Assembly (NCBI GenBank): GCA_021613375.1
Contig: CM038708.1
Coordinates: 32,471,559 to 32,535,558 of the forward strand
Reading direction: 5' to 3'
DNA length: 64,000 nt
From: Megaleporinus macrocephalus
Lineage: Eukaryota > Chordata > Actinopteri > Characiformes > Anostomidae
The notes under the pieces were generated by a model. That model ran no database searches. It was not told the DNA's origin and saw only the letters and a list, made by a program, of their open reading frames with translations. Position numbers and translations under genes: made by a program. Within the stretch, counting starts at the first letter, position 1, and every line of letters starts with the position of its first letter. Below, in pieces: positions 37,401 through 50,720 of this stretch.

Positions 37401-39439
37401 GACAAATCCGAGATTTGCTGAAAATTAAAAAATTTAAAACACACACAAACACAAAGTATGTGCATGTTACTATACTGAGCCAAGAATGCATGAACACACA
37501 CCTTCACCTCGTGCAGTTTAATTCTCCGTATCTAATATTTGATTGAGTCCTCGCTGTCAGTGTCTCACATATATAAGCCTATATATCTCTATAAGCCCTG
37601 CGGTGAGATTGACTGTTTATCTGCACTTGAGTTTGCCTATGGCTATATCGCCTCTCTCCACACTACAGTGGACTGAGCTGCAGGCTGATGGATTGACTGT
37701 CTCACAGCCACAACAGCACAATTATTTTTCACAACCTGCAAAAAATCCGGAAGAGCGAGGTCATCTCCAGCCCTCCGTCACGGCATGAACTCATGAACTC
37801 ATTGAAAATGTGAAGGAAAGTGGATGATGCGTGACTGAGCGCTAATTCAGAAAGTTTGCCCATGTCTTAGTGGTGCATGCTTAGCAGCCCAGTGCAAATG
37901 AAATGGCCACTGATGAAGCTCCTTCTATTAGTAACGGTGTGTAATAATGAAATGTGCTGCTTTAGATTGTCATGAACGTCGTCGATTATGTGATATATGT
38001 CCAGATTTTTGAATGTCCTGAATTGTTGTCCCTGCTTATGTGTCCATTGGAGTTTAAAACAGTGCTTTTGCTTTTGGCTGGAAGAAAAAGAAACTAAGAA
38101 TAAAGGAAATGAAAAAAGATTAGTACAACTCTGATAAGCAGGGCATCTGGGGTTGAATTTGCATTCCCGTTAAGGGACCGATAATAGAAAGAGAGTTTAA
38201 AGCCGATGAAGTTTACACTGTTAAGTGAAATCAATGCAGTACCAGCAGATTCTGAGACAGCAAATTATGTTGAACTGGACAGCAGCAAGCAGGGACGCAG
38301 GAAAGTGTTTTGAAACCAACATATGAACATATACAATCATAATAAAACTATTTTTTTTTAGAATTAACATAAAAAAATAGATGAAAATCAATGAGATCAC
38401 ATCTGCTTCTGTTTGCTTCTTCTGAACAAACATTGCACAAATTAACTGAGCAACAACCAATCAGATTATGAGTATTTGGCATGCTAACCTATTGTGTTGT
38501 CTCCACAGTCGCGCAATAAGATTTAACACTGGTATATATATACAAGGAGATATAACGATTGATGAGATATAATTTTCTTTAGATCAGTGTGTGTGTGTCT
38601 GTGTGTGTCTAGCTGTCTCATGATGAACTGTTGACCTGTCCAGGGTGTTTCCTGGCTGGTTTAGAAGATAATTGAGTGAATGTGTTTTATAGTAAAGAGC
38701 CTCCAAAGTGGGCAGCATTTGTTAAAGGAAGCACTTCAGTTCGCTGTAATAAAAATTACATAACAGAGCAAACTCCTGTCCATAAAGACCACACACATCT
38801 TTTCTCCTTGCTCAAATGATTATAAACTTCAGAACTTTTTACTGTAAAGTTGTGGTCCTGTAATCTGGAGCCACATCAGTACCCCTCTGTCTCACATCAC
38901 CGCTAACAAGTAAAAAGTTTAACATCACCAAAGTGCTCTAGATCAGATTAGTTGATACATTTAGAATGAATGACTTATGATTTATGACTGTAATATTTTA
39001 AGACCTGTTAATGCTGGGGTTAACGGCCACTTCTGGCTATCAGCCAATCAGATCAGACGCAGACTACACACCGGACCTGCTTTGGCCAAAGTAGTGCAGC
39101 TTAAAAGAGCTTTACATGATAGATTATTTCAAAGGCAGATTCACAGTACATTTCAGCCTCTGTGTGCCTTTCAGGGGTCTTCTGAGTTTTGATTACATGA
39201 TCATGGGCCAAGAATCAAAGAAGCGATAACACATCAGAGCTAAGATACAATAACAGCCCATTTCAGTTTCTCCATTTTTGTATAGTCAGTAAACTAACAC
39301 TTTTACATCAATGTACATTTATAAAAATGACTGAAGTGGTACTAAAGTTATGGGCAGTGCTTCAGCTTGGATTGCTCAACACTTCAATACAGGACAACCA
39401 ATCACAGTTCATTTTATTACCGAGTTTAAAAGACACGGT
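37401..39439. other. intron 14 segment between the two repeat copies
   Basis: About 2 kb of unique-looking intron. No element or exon recognised. Confidence 0.45.
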
Positions 39440-40105
39440 ATCATGTTTTACAGTATGTTTTCCTCCAGTATATAAGCCCTTGGTAAAGCCTAATGATAGA
39501 TTTACAAGAACTCCACAAAAAAAACTTAAAGTTGCTCTAGTTACAGATTAATAATATAGTAATAAGCAACAAGGTAATTACACGGTAATTAGGGCTTAAT
39601 AAGTCAATTGCAAATGCCCTTGGCCATAGGCTTAAGACTTAATAGGAATGTTAAAAGTGCTCTAGAAAAATACTCCTTATGTTAGTTATGGCTTAGTTAC
39701 AATGTAATAAGCAGTCAGCTAATTACCACGATTTGCTTGTAAAGATTTAATAAGCATAATAAAAAGAACTTTAGAAAAATGTTTAATTCACACAATATTG
39801 CTTAACCGTCATAAACAGTCAGACCATAACTAGTTACTGGCTTGCTGAGCCATAATATAAGCAAGAGAGCACAAGTGCTGTAGAAAAAATGCTAAATTCA
39901 TTTATTGTTTACTAACATAGTAATAAGCAGCCAGGTAATTAACAGTAACTGGTTTGCTTAGGTTTAATAAAAGAATTACTTCAAAGTGCTCAATAAAATG
40001 TGCTTGTTAAGGCTAACTAACATTACAAGGTCATTATGATGTCCCCCTATACTGAAGTGTTCTGCAAACATGGGGCAAACATTCTCTGCTAATCAGTCTC
40101 CTTTA
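39440..40105. repeat. dispersed or duplicated repeat, copy 2 (copy 1 at 36349)
   Basis: Same order of blocks as copy 1 and same direction. It is about 390 bp shorter, with missing internal units in the 5' half. The last 300 bp are the most alike. Confidence 0.85.
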
Positions 40106-40706
40106 GATTGTCACGACAACAACAGCACTATAGCTGTCACTAAGCTGCGCTAGCTGACTGGCGTTTCAATATTTCAGGACAGAAACAGAAACAAGCAAAT
40201 GTGATGCTGCTGACAAGAATAAGCAGAAGTTAAAAAAAACTGTTTTGTTTGCGTCAAACTCATTACACCTGTCAGCTGGAATCACTACAGGCTCTCCTTA
40301 CATTGGATCTGATTGGTCTGCGGGGACTATTATTGTTTATATATTAGCAGCAATGTATTGTGAAGGAAAAGCAATGCAGCCTTTACAGTAACAAAAGAAT
40401 ATGAGTAATAAGTCTATATAGCAGATTATATACAGATCATAAACTATTACTTTCTAAATTATTAGCTTTGCTAAGACATATTACTGCTGATTTAAAATAG
40501 TACAAATAAAAGTGACCTTTGTTATAATCAGAACTTCATCAAAATAGACAAAAAATCCAATAAAACAAAAGGCACAAACACTATTATATTCTTTTTCATT
40601 CATTTATTGATCAAAACGATCCAGTATTAAATGTCTTTGTTGGAATAACTATTTACCTCTACACCACTGTATTCCGTAACTGATATATATATATATATAT
40701 ATATTG

Positions 40707-41124
40707 ACAGAGTGAGTCAAACGTCGCAGGACATCCTTTTATTTCGGAAACGAAAGTGGAAATGACATGTCTGTATACCCAAGCAAGTAATGGGTGAGGG
40801 GGCCTATCATTGGTTGCCATCTTAAAAGCCGCCATATTGGATCAAGAGCAGGTTTTTCCAATGGGGAAAGTGGTCATGTAGCATATTAAAGAAGAGCAGA
40901 ATTGTCTCAGAAATTGATTGATGCAATATCTCTTGTGGTTCAAACGTTATCAACACAGAAAGTTGCAACCGCAACTACATTGAATATGTTCAGTGTGCTG
41001 TCCCTGATGCTGAACACAGATCTGAAGGCCCCCTCACCCATTACTTGCTGGGGTATTCAGATTTGTCGTTTTTCCTTTTGTTTCTGAAATAAAAGAGTGC
41101 TCTGAGAATTTTGACTCACCCTGT
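40707..41124. mobile_element. MITE with 98-bp terminal inverted repeats
   Basis: Left arm 40707-40804 starts acagagtgagtcaaa; right arm 41027-41124 ends tttgactcaccctgt. They are reverse complements over 98 bp without gaps, 80 of 98 identical, with the inner 23 bp perfect. The core is about 220 bp and non-coding. An (AT)n run precedes it. No superfamily assigned. Confidence 0.88.
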
Positions 41125-42824
41125 ATCTATTTATATATATTTGTGTCCTGTGCTTATACATCACATTGCAGTTGATGCCGGCTATCACCCATAAAGTGTC
41201 ATCTGCTTTATCAGTCAGTATAATATTTCATCACCAATGTTTAATACTAAGATGTTTGTATTATTACATTTCTAGTTTGCAGAAACTCACAAAAGTCTAA
41301 ACCTTCTCGCACCACTGTATTTGAGACAACTTGGGGGAAATTATGATGTCCCACCACACGCACACAGATTAGCTCTGTAATGCAATTTAGCTTGAGCAGT
41401 AATCAGCTCCAAATGAGTCCCTATTATGGTACATTAAGTATGACAGAGAAAAGAGCTGTTTGTATGTATTTGTATCTAATAAAGACAGGGCGCAGAGGAA
41501 TGGGTGGAGTGGAGCTGCATGGTCACCAGATGATTCATGTTTGCATGTTCTCTCTGTGGTGAGGGAAGACAGTACTAGTCAGAAGCTGGCTTTTTGTTTT
41601 CTATAGTGCAGCATCTGATCTATGGATATCTCAGTTTTTGAATTAGGAGTCAGGGTCCTTATGGTCATGGAGTTACAGTGGTTGCCATGCTACACTAGTA
41701 ATTAAAGTTAAATGAATTTTGTGCAGATTTTATTTAAAATAAAATGAACACTTTAAACCAATACATCGCTTTCCTTGATGGCAGACAATGTAATATATAA
41801 CATTTAGTTCTGAAGCACGTCTCTGATTAAAGTTAAAGCCTTGTAACTGAAAATACATGATGCAGCCATTACAGTTAAAGCAGCACTATATGTAGTATAT
41901 TTGTTAAACCTGAAAAAGTAGATGTGTTGTAAGACAACTGTGTTGATAAAGACATTCTTTCCCACCTACTTATTCTACAGGGCGACTAAGAGAACTGAAT
42001 ATGCTTGAGGCTCCGTCTAGATGCTGCTGCTATGGCTAAACGACGTCACACAACAAAATGCCCTTTGAGACCCAAATGCAAATGTACAGCCAGGTTTAAA
42101 ACATAATTGACACCAACCACTATGAATTGCTCAAAACTTGCCTAAGGACGAGAAAAGCATTTCGCTTTTTAACATGTGGATGAGCCATAAACTTCCCAAT
42201 CAGGCTTGTGCACTAGCTTCATTCAAAACATGCATGCACAGGGTGTCCTATTTGCACCTGAAACTGGAGCTTAAAATATTGGGTCAAGAGACCGAACCCA
42301 ATAGCTAGGAAGCTAGATATTATTCAAAATGCTGTTATGTTTGAAGTTCTTATATGAAATAAAGTAGAATGCAGTCAGGAATATCAATAATGTATGCCCC
42401 TATATGCCTATGCCATCCATCCCACATGCTTTGCTCTTAATAACTAAATATAATTGGGATTTTGAATAATCTGGGTTAGATCTTTTCAACAGAGCCATTG
42501 GGCACCCTCAGATAATCCACATTTGTATTCTGCTTCAGCTCTAAGCACATTTGAGTCAAGGTTTTGAAGCCATCATTTGCTTGGATAGGGTGTGTTTCGA
42601 GCTGGAACAGAATATATCACTTCTTATGTTGTATTATACATAAATTGAAAATAAAAATCGAAACTGTCCAATATTAGTAAAAAGACACATTAACAGATGT
42701 AAGGTTAACAGCAAATTTCATCTCCTATGAAGCTACCTGATTCTGATTCTGAGATCCTTTCTCTGAGGAGCTGATGTAAGTTCTGACCTCGTGGTGCTTA
42801 TATTTTGTCTGTTGTGCTGATCAG
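41125..42824. other. intron 14, 3' part
   Basis: AT-rich intron with no recognised element or exon. Confidence 0.5.
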
Positions 42825-43002
42825 ACAGAGAATGAGCTGAGGGAGATTTGGATGGAGAAAGGGATGATGCATGAGTGGAGGAGAGCAGAGGTGCCCCTGA
42901 GGAATCTAAGGAACTTTGAACTGATCTTTGAAGTGGTGAGAACCAGAGATGTGAGTGGCGGGGCTGCCCTGGACGACCTGGAGTTTACTGACTGCGCACG
43001 CA
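42825..43002 (+). CDS. malrd1: malrd1 exon 15: C-terminal part of MAM5
   Basis: Phase 0 in, phase 1 out, 178 nt, residues 970-1028. It encodes TENELREIWMEKG, WRRAEVPLRNLRNFELIFEV and GAALDDLEFTDC, the last MAM strands and Cys, then AR. It follows VIRLFLK of exon 14 after a 14.3-kb intron and restores the MAM pattern exactly. Acceptor gtgctgatcag, donor gtgagt. Confidence 0.9.
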
Positions 43003-43539
43003 GTGAGTAACACCCACCCACCCACACGCACACACAAAGAGCAACCTACATATTCTAGATATTTTTTCCCAAACACAGGTCTCAGAGCATCAAGAGCATA
43101 AGAGCACAGAAATCAGTACAGGGAGCAGTGCAGGTTACTCCAGGACCTAAATGTGGGTTCCTTTAGTGTGGACCAGCTTGACATCATTTTCCAGTGTATT
43201 ATATTAACACTTACATCATCTGGCAGATGTTCTTATTCTTATCTGAGTGTCTCAGAATTTAATTACATTAAAGATGTAGGTGAATGCAGCGTTAGCAGTT
43301 TGCCCAAAGTATTCAATGTACTTTCTAAACTATGCTGTTCAACTGAGCTCTGAAAAAATAGTTCTATTTATTGCTTCTAGTCTCCAGGAAATCCATTCTT
43401 GTCTAAGCCCATTTTCTATTTCCCTATGTCATCCATCAACATGAGTAAAACCAAAGATCTGTCAACTGAAAGAAGACATAAGGTTATGGCATAGATCAGA
43501 TAATGGTTTTAGAAAACAGTTGCCAATTAAAATCCTCTA

Positions 43540-44180
43540 TTTATTATGATGATTATGATGATATGATGATAAAAAAGCATGGGGACACATGAGCTGACCT
43601 GAAGCTCACCTGAAGGCTTACACTTGGCTGGTTGTGAACTTTTCAGCAAGAGAATGATCCCAAACACACACCATATTCCACACAGAAATTGATGCAGGAA
43701 TACAAAATCGAAGTATTGCAGTGGTCATCTCAGTCTCCAGATTTGAACCATTTAAAAACCTGTGCTGTTTATTGATGAAGGCTGCCCATCAACAAAGACC
43801 CCAGAAAAAAAACAGGAACTGTTCTGTATAGAGTGTTTCAAGATCCCTATACAAGTGTTATATAAGTGTTCTCCAACCTTGTCAAGCATAACATATATTC
43901 TGGCCAGGGAGGCTTTAACAAATATTAATATTAATTCCATACTACTGGAATCTATGTTTTTGAGAAAAAGACCATTTTTTTGGTTTCAAAACAAAGCTTA
44001 CCTGTTTGGAGTCTGGAACATCACTCATTACATGAGTGTTTATTTTACATATTGACTGTAGCTCATTACTAAAGAATACAAAATGCCTAAGAATAAACAT
44101 AACACAGTTCATTAAAGGTGTTATATTTATAGTTTAAATCCTTTGTGTTACACTGAAGTCAGTAATTGAACACTATTATA
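43540..44180 (+). mobile_element. decayed Tc1-like transposon, plus strand
   Basis: The + frame near 43650-43750 reads QENDPKHTPYSTQK then EVLQWSSQSPDLNH, the DDE-domain region of Tc1 transposases (NDPKHTS, WPSQSPDLNP). Downstream, sequence to about 44180 looks like the 3' end of the same element. The catalytic region is incomplete and the 5' part is missing. Confidence 0.75.
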
Positions 44181-44974
44181 TTTGACGTACAGTATTTGAC
44201 ATGACATTTGTCATCTGTACAAAAAAGGCACTAATAAATCAGATTTTATAATGTCCAAATTATGATAACTGCTATAATATTAAATGTTCCAAACCTCACT
44301 GCTCACTTTATGGGAGGTGTAAGGTGCCAATAACTCTAGAGTTGACTGTCTGGGAATACTCTAAAGCAGAAACCCTGACGTGAAGTAGTGTGTCATGGCA
44401 GAACATGGTCTCATGTGGCTAACAGTGAAAATGTGGTGCTTTAATACACAATATGGTTAGGTGTTAGCTCTATCATGCCTCAGAACAGTTTGTTCCATCA
44501 TTTGGAACCGAGCCGGAACTCCTCTGGGACTCCTGTGTGCTTATTTTGTGCGCTGTTCGAATAGCAGTGTTTTCATTTTTTAATGAACCACACTAATGGA
44601 GCAATCACAGCAGGGTTAATTTTAATTGAAACAACCTGCCAAGTGTGGAAAACCCTAGAAGACAGTACAGCACAATACAAACACAAACATCTCATTCATT
44701 CTAGGCCTGTTACAATTATTACGTAATCTCCTGGTCGCAATTATTTAAGCTGGTCACCACATTTCTTTCTATAGTTAGCTTTCATAATCATATGAGTTAA
44801 ACTGTGTGCATTTTCAAATGCATGTAACGAAAGAAAACTGAAAGCTTGTTTCGATGCATGTAATAAGTCTTATGAAACAAAAGTTCTTGCTTAGTCACTG
44901 GGGCTGTAAAACCTCTAGAGGGCACAGGTGAGTAAAGTTTGTTTATTTCAGCTTAAGCCGTTCTTAGCTGGCAG

Positions 44975-45255
44975 CATGGTGATGTAGTGCTTAGCGGTCG
45001 CCTCACAGCAAGACGATCCGGGTTGGATTCCCTGTCCAGGTCACTCTGTGTGGAGCTTGTTTGTTCTCCCTGTGCTCGAGTGGGTTACCTCTCACAGTCC
45101 AAACACATGCGTGTTAGGTTGATCGGTCAATCTAAATTGCGTGAGTGTGTGTCCATTGTATACCCCACCTTCGCCCCATGACGCTACGATTGGCTCCAGC
45201 CCCTCTCTGACCCAGACTAGCAGGATAAAGAGGAAAATAATGAATGGATGGATGT
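44975..45255 (+). mobile_element. tRNA-related SINE-like repeat, copy 1
   Basis: It contains tagtgcttagcggtcgcctc (A-box-like), ccgggttggattcc (B-box-like), gtctgtgtggagc-type body and cgattggctccagcccctct, ending in atggatggatg. Copy 2 lies at 53466. Some databases may class this family differently. Confidence 0.65.
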
Positions 45256-46059
45256 TTTAAGCTTATTAGCTAATGGCCACATGCAGCTACTACAACACAA
45301 AATAAACAAAACGCATAAATAGATTTAAATTTGTTAATCCTAATTATTTATATGGTAACGATATTATGAAATTGATTATGAAATTGTTGTTGGTTGTTGC
45401 TTAACCTAATTTTGCCCTACTCATTGTATGAATATGCCAATTATTTTTTAACCTGATGTCTGGATTTTATTAAAATTTTAATAATTCTGTAACAAGGAAG
45501 CAGGCGAGAGAGGTGGATACACACACAGGCATTTTTTATTGGAGTCCATGGTTAAAACAGGAACAGGGATATAAAATAACACAACAACCAGTATAACATC
45601 ACAACATAAAAAATTATGCCAAATCAACAGGAAGAAAACAAGACAGGAAACTGACAATACCTGGGACTGGGAGTAGCCAAACGCTAGGAGCAGGTGAAGG
45701 GTAAGACAAGAGGGCGAGACAAAGAGGAACTTTGAACCAAAACAAACAGAAGCACATGGAACATGACATAAGAGTGTAAACAATAGCCAGACAAGAAAAG
45801 AAGCATAGAGTGACAAATTCATGTTTTTAAAACATCTCCTAAATATACAAAGCTTTATTTCTTAGCTACATGGTTCAATTTGGTTCAGATAAAAACTTAA
45901 AGTTGAATATATTTAATAATTGGCATACCAGCCCAACAAATACAAATCTCATTTATTTTAAAGCAGTCAGTTCTGTAATGCAGTATATACCATACGCCCC
46001 TACCCCTTTTCTGAAATCAGATTCACTTAGGTTCTTTCTTTTGGTCAAAGAGGCCAGAG

Positions 46060-46335
46060 GGTGACCTTTAAAGGAGCATATAGGCAGAGCAGTTTAAATA
46101 TAGACATTGCTATAAATTTATGTTTGATACTGTATTAATGTCACTACACCCTGACATTATTGTATAGCAAGCCATTCTCTATATTTACTGTATTTATTGG
46201 CTTTTGTACTACTGAAAATGTATCCTGTTGCTTGTTGCCTTTCGTGTTGGGTATAGAATTGCCTTCCCAGGGTTTCATTATTCATTTAACACCTAGCTGT
46301 AACGGGAGGGAATGGCAATAAAACTTGACTTGACT
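46060..46335. repeat. possible LINE 3' end
   Basis: The block ends ggcaataaaacttgacttga, a tail common on fish non-LTR elements, after AT-rich text with tatttactgtatttattggc. Weak evidence. Confidence 0.35.
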
Positions 46336-47289
46336 GGAGGTGGAAACACTGCCACAGACAAAGGAGCACCTATGCGACCTGCCTCACACTTTCCTCACAC
46401 ATACCTTTGTGAGTGATTACACTATCTTTGGGCTAGAAAGCTGGTTTAACTCAAAGCAAGAGAGCCTGAGTTCCATCTGGAGTGGTATACACAAACGTTC
46501 ACACAGTTTTGACATTCAGATGAGGTGTTTCTCTCTCCTCTCAACTTTTAATTTCCCCCTGGTCTCACTGTTGAATTAATATTCATGTAGATACATGACC
46601 ATCGGCACCCCTTGGGCAGATCTCAATGGCGCCTAATAAAAATATTGTATCGCGCTGTTAATTGAATGAGAAAAAGACACTGATCTGCTAAATTTGACAA
46701 GCTTTTTTTTTCTTCCCATATAAAAGAGTGAAAAAAGAAAAGTTCTTTATCCTGACAGTGGGGAAAAAAAGTGTAATTTCTAGTCTGTCAACTCTGAAGT
46801 CTAATAATGAGAGTTGAGTTTGGGTGAACTCAGGAATATAATCCTTGCAGAGCTTCAAAGGAAAGAAACAGAGCTTGGGGCCATAAGTAGCGTTACTCAG
46901 ACTCAGATTAATCACATTAGTTTACAGCGCAGACAGACACTCACACTACAGACTTTGTATACATAGACATGCATGTATTGTTAGTGCACAGATGTCTGTA
47001 TGTAAGAGGTGATACATCAATGAAATACTTTCATGTTTTCCAACATTATGTTTATCTACTGCATATATTTTGTATCACTCATTACCAGTTAGCAGGCAGT
47101 TTGTGACTTTCCTTCCCTCCTAGATGTATTACTTAGTTAACGGTGTGTGGTGTTATTAAAAGTAGACGTGTTTAGGAGCCACCGCAATTCAGTCACAAAG
47201 AGTAATACCGTACAGTTACAGAGCGGGGTCTGAGGAGTGCCGAAGCCCATAGTGTGTAAAAGTCATGAACACTTCGCTGACTCAATAAC

Positions 47290-47870
47290 TGCAGTGTTCC
47301 AAATCTCCTCTGGCTTTAACATTAGCACAAAAACTGCACTGGGAGCCTCATGGTGTGGGTTTCCATAAGCGAGCAGCTGCATGCAAGACTTCCATTACCA
47401 AGCACGAAAGCGAGTGTTGGATGGAGTGGTGTAAAGCGCTGACACTGGCAGCAGAAACATTTTCTGTGGAGTGAAGAATTATGCTAACCAGAAATGCATC
47501 TGTGGACAAGTCCAGGTTTACCAGGAGAACGTTACTTGCCTGACTGAGCTGTGCAGACCGAAAGTTTGGTGGAGGAGGGATAATGCTATGGGTTTTTTTT
47601 AAGAGTTGGCTGGGACTGCCTTAGTTTCAGTGAAGAGAAATCTTAATACCTTATCTTACCAAGACATTTTAGACAATTATATCCTGTCAACTTTGTGGGA
47701 ACAGTTTTGGGGAGGAAGCCCTTTTCTGTTCCAGCTTATGGTCCATAAAGGGTGGTTGGGTGAATTTCATGTTGAAGAACCTGACTGGCCCTGACATCAA
47801 CCCCACCAAACACCTTTGGGATGAGATAAAATGGAGATTGGGAGCCAGCCAAGGGGTGAATACAGATACA
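47290..47870 (+). mobile_element. decayed Tc1-like transposon, plus strand
   Basis: Conceptual reading gives GFNISTKTALGAS, KVWWRRDNAMG, SYQDILDNYILSTLWEQF and EEPDWP, in the order of Tc1 transposase (cf. FGGGGIMVWG, YxDILDNxxLPTLW, WPAQSPDLNP). Stops and frameshifts interrupt it; an open piece of 62 codons covers 47606-47794. Confidence 0.75.
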
Positions 47871-49261
47871 GAGATTTTTTTTCAGTTTTGGGAAAACTGA
47901 AGCCCCCACTTAACATTACAGCTTGATTAAGTAACTTGATTATATAATATGTAATCAATGAACACACCAAATGTTAATGACAAACCAATCATTATAACAC
48001 ACTACCCCACCTGCATTAAACCTAAACTTAACTAAACTTAGATAAGTTGTTATTGTGCTACACAGATGTCATAGAAACATATGTAGCAGCAGTGTACAGC
48101 CATGAGACTAGACAGCTAACTAGAAAATGTAAGAAAGGTTATGGTATACTAGGTGACATCGCACCAGAAAGAGTGTGAGTAAACAAATAAAACAATATGC
48201 AAACACTTGGAACCATAAACCAATGGGGAAGAACTTGAGTTTACTCAACAATGGTAGCTTTAAACTCCACTCAAATCTACCAAACCACTAAATTTCTTTG
48301 AAACAACATATCTAATACTATTCCACTCAGTTTTCCTTACTTTCTCTCTCAGTAATTTTTCATATCTCCCTCGCTGTCCTCCCCTCCTTGCCGTAAAAGC
48401 AGAGAGGCATTTAACAACATAATGAGAGCAGCGCTCAGCTCAGCGCTCAGCTCAGCTCTCATCAGCGCTTCTGCAATATTCCACGTGTGCGTGCTTGCGC
48501 GCGAACGCTGAGGAGCTAATCAAATGTGAAATGTGGTGTCAGTAAGAAAGACTCCCCTATCCTTATAAAGACTCCAGCAACAACAGTGAAGGTGGATGGC
48601 GTGAAGTTAAGGTTTAAATGGTGTCGTACTGTTCCTCAAGCACGCTTCAGGTCGCTCCAGATTGTTCAACTCTTACAGCTGACTGCTAATGCAGTTTCGC
48701 CTGCAGCTTTCTCTGGGGGAGCTGGGAAAAAGACCAGGTTCTGCGTTTGCTGCCTGTGGTTAGCTGATGTATTATGTGCTTCAGTCTTTTAGAGGAACGC
48801 GTGATAGATGAAGTGTTCGCATCTCGTGTGATTCCTGTGAAAGGCTTGCGGGATAATGTAGTGAAATGAGGTTCCTCAGAGCGGGCTGATGTATGATGTA
48901 GTAGGTTTGATTCCCTGAACGAAGCTGATGTGTGATGTGGTAATGGGTTATGTCCTAGAGATGTGTTTGGATGTGTTTGATTTGTTTGGTCCCATTTCAT
49001 ATTGGGCGTCTCTATTAACTGTTTAGGTGCACATGAACAACACAAGCAACAATAATTTAACTACTAGTGATGCAGCCACTGATACTGATGGATTACGGCA
49101 ATATAGATTATGTTATTACACATGTGTATCGATTTCTTTCAGGGGGATCTTGATAGTAACAACACAGTACTATCACAGTAAATGCTAGCTATGTGTATGG
49201 AAAATTGGAATTTCCAGTGTAAGCACTGTTTTAATATAAGTTAATACACACTTCCTTATGA
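47871..49261. other. intron 15, middle part
   Basis: A short tandem gctcagctcagc stretch lies at 48430-48465. An 88-codon open frame at 48526-48792 has no recognisable domain and I do not call it a gene. Confidence 0.45.
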
Positions 49262-49640
49262 GGCTGGAATACAAACTGCTGTTCCAATATAATTACATAA
49301 CTCAGTTTTCCCATAGAGAATGAATAGGATAGAGTAGTGCATGGCAATCTACTGAACTTCTGCTCGGCCGCCAGACACCGTTTCACATACACTGACTCAG
49401 GGAAGACCCACCACCCCCGCCCACCCCCACCTGCACTCGTCTGGTTTTTTTTTTTCATCCCTCTTTTTTACCCCATGGGGTCCCATTCATTTTTAAGCAC
49501 ACTCAAACATTTTTAAGCACACAGCAAAGCTACAGCCCCCAAACTGCATGTACTCACTCAGGGCAGGTCCCCAAACATACTGACCTGCACTCCTCTCCTC
49601 CTCTAACTCCTCATTTATTCACCCTTGTACCTAGCACGGC
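49262..49640. repeat. dispersed repeat, copy C (related to 1063-1360)
   Basis: ctactgaacttctgctcggc, gacaccgtttcacatacact and catgtactcactcagggcag match the second half of the copy at 803-1360. Confidence 0.65.
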
Positions 49641-50289
49641 TACCATCCACTTTTCTAGTTACCAATGCAGTTATTACCAATGCAGTTATTTCCAATACAA
49701 GATGCCCTTATGTCATTACATGAGAGAAAAAGAAATGATACACATGTGTAATTACATATGCTGTGCTACTGTAATCCATCTGTGACAGTGACTACATCAC
49801 TAGTAGTTCCATTGCTGTTGCATGCATAGTTCATCTGTAAATATACAATCATTAGAAAACTTAATACAAGGTAGGGCCATTTGTTATGGTGGTGCTGGAG
49901 CATGGAGGTGTGAGAAAATGTCTCTAACAGAGGTAGCTAACAGGAAGCCAAGGTTTGCCGGAGAGAGATGTAAAGAGATAAATAGAGAGAGATAAAGTGA
50001 AAACAGGCAATGCAGTGATTTGTTAGATACCATGTTTAATATCTTGCAAGTGTGTCTCACGTTTGATTTTAACAATAATAAACATGCTGACGAGCACGAC
50101 GCATGGCAGCCGTGACATATTTCTGAGTGAAACATGGTGTCGGCTGAGCATTTTCTCTCAATGATATGTGAGGCTCTGAGACAGTTAATCGAGTTATCGC
50201 AGTAAAAGCCCCCACTCATGATAAAAAAAAACTCATTTGCCAGCAGAACAAAATAAACAAAATGCGGTTTATTTATTGATTTATTTCAT

Positions 50290-50720
50290 GCAAACCATAA
50301 CAAGACAGCAGCACCGGCTCTAGGAAGGCCACCCAGGTGCTTGTCCATTCTCTTGTCATCTCAAGGCTTGACTAATGCGACTTGCTCCTGGCTGGTTTTT
50401 TATCAGGCCCAACATGAATGCAGCAGTCTTCAATCTTCTTAAGTTCACTCACATCACAGCACTGCTGTGTTCCCGTCACGGACTCCCGGTAGCTGCCCCA
50501 CATGTATTCTATAAGTTATTGTGTGTAACATAGATTACACTGTTGTGCGGCTCTGTTAAGCATGCTCTGTACTGCAGGTATGTAACATGCCTGTACAAAA
50601 ATGCCTGCCTCTGTGGTGCACTGGACATCTTCACACCACAGCGTCAGGTTTCAGACTGAAAAAACAGAGCTGTTTTAAACAGCCTCAGGCGAAACGGCTT
50701 CAGAGAAGAAGGCAAAACTA
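50290..50720 (+). mobile_element. LINE-like reverse-transcriptase fragment
   Basis: ctcaaggcttgactaatgcg reads SRLDYC, followed by LLLAGF, the end of the fish non-LTR RT domain (LDYCNSLLAGLP). Frameshifts follow. Limits are approximate. Confidence 0.5.

Noticed and set aside
44975..45060. tRNA gene
   Set aside because: A- and B-box-like text is part of a SINE-like repeat; no cloverleaf or anticodon arm could be drawn.
45478..45822. 114-codon minus-strand frame, hydrophobic, next to possible LTR-like text
   Set aside because: No recognisable family; the hydrophobicity follows from T-rich composition. I could not find paired LTRs.
47606..47794. 62-codon frame as a gene
   Set aside because: It is a piece of a decayed Tc1 transposase with stops on both sides.
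48526..48792. 88-codon open frame with a basic N-terminus
   Set aside because: No domain, no splice logic with malrd1, and no promoter or neighbour support.
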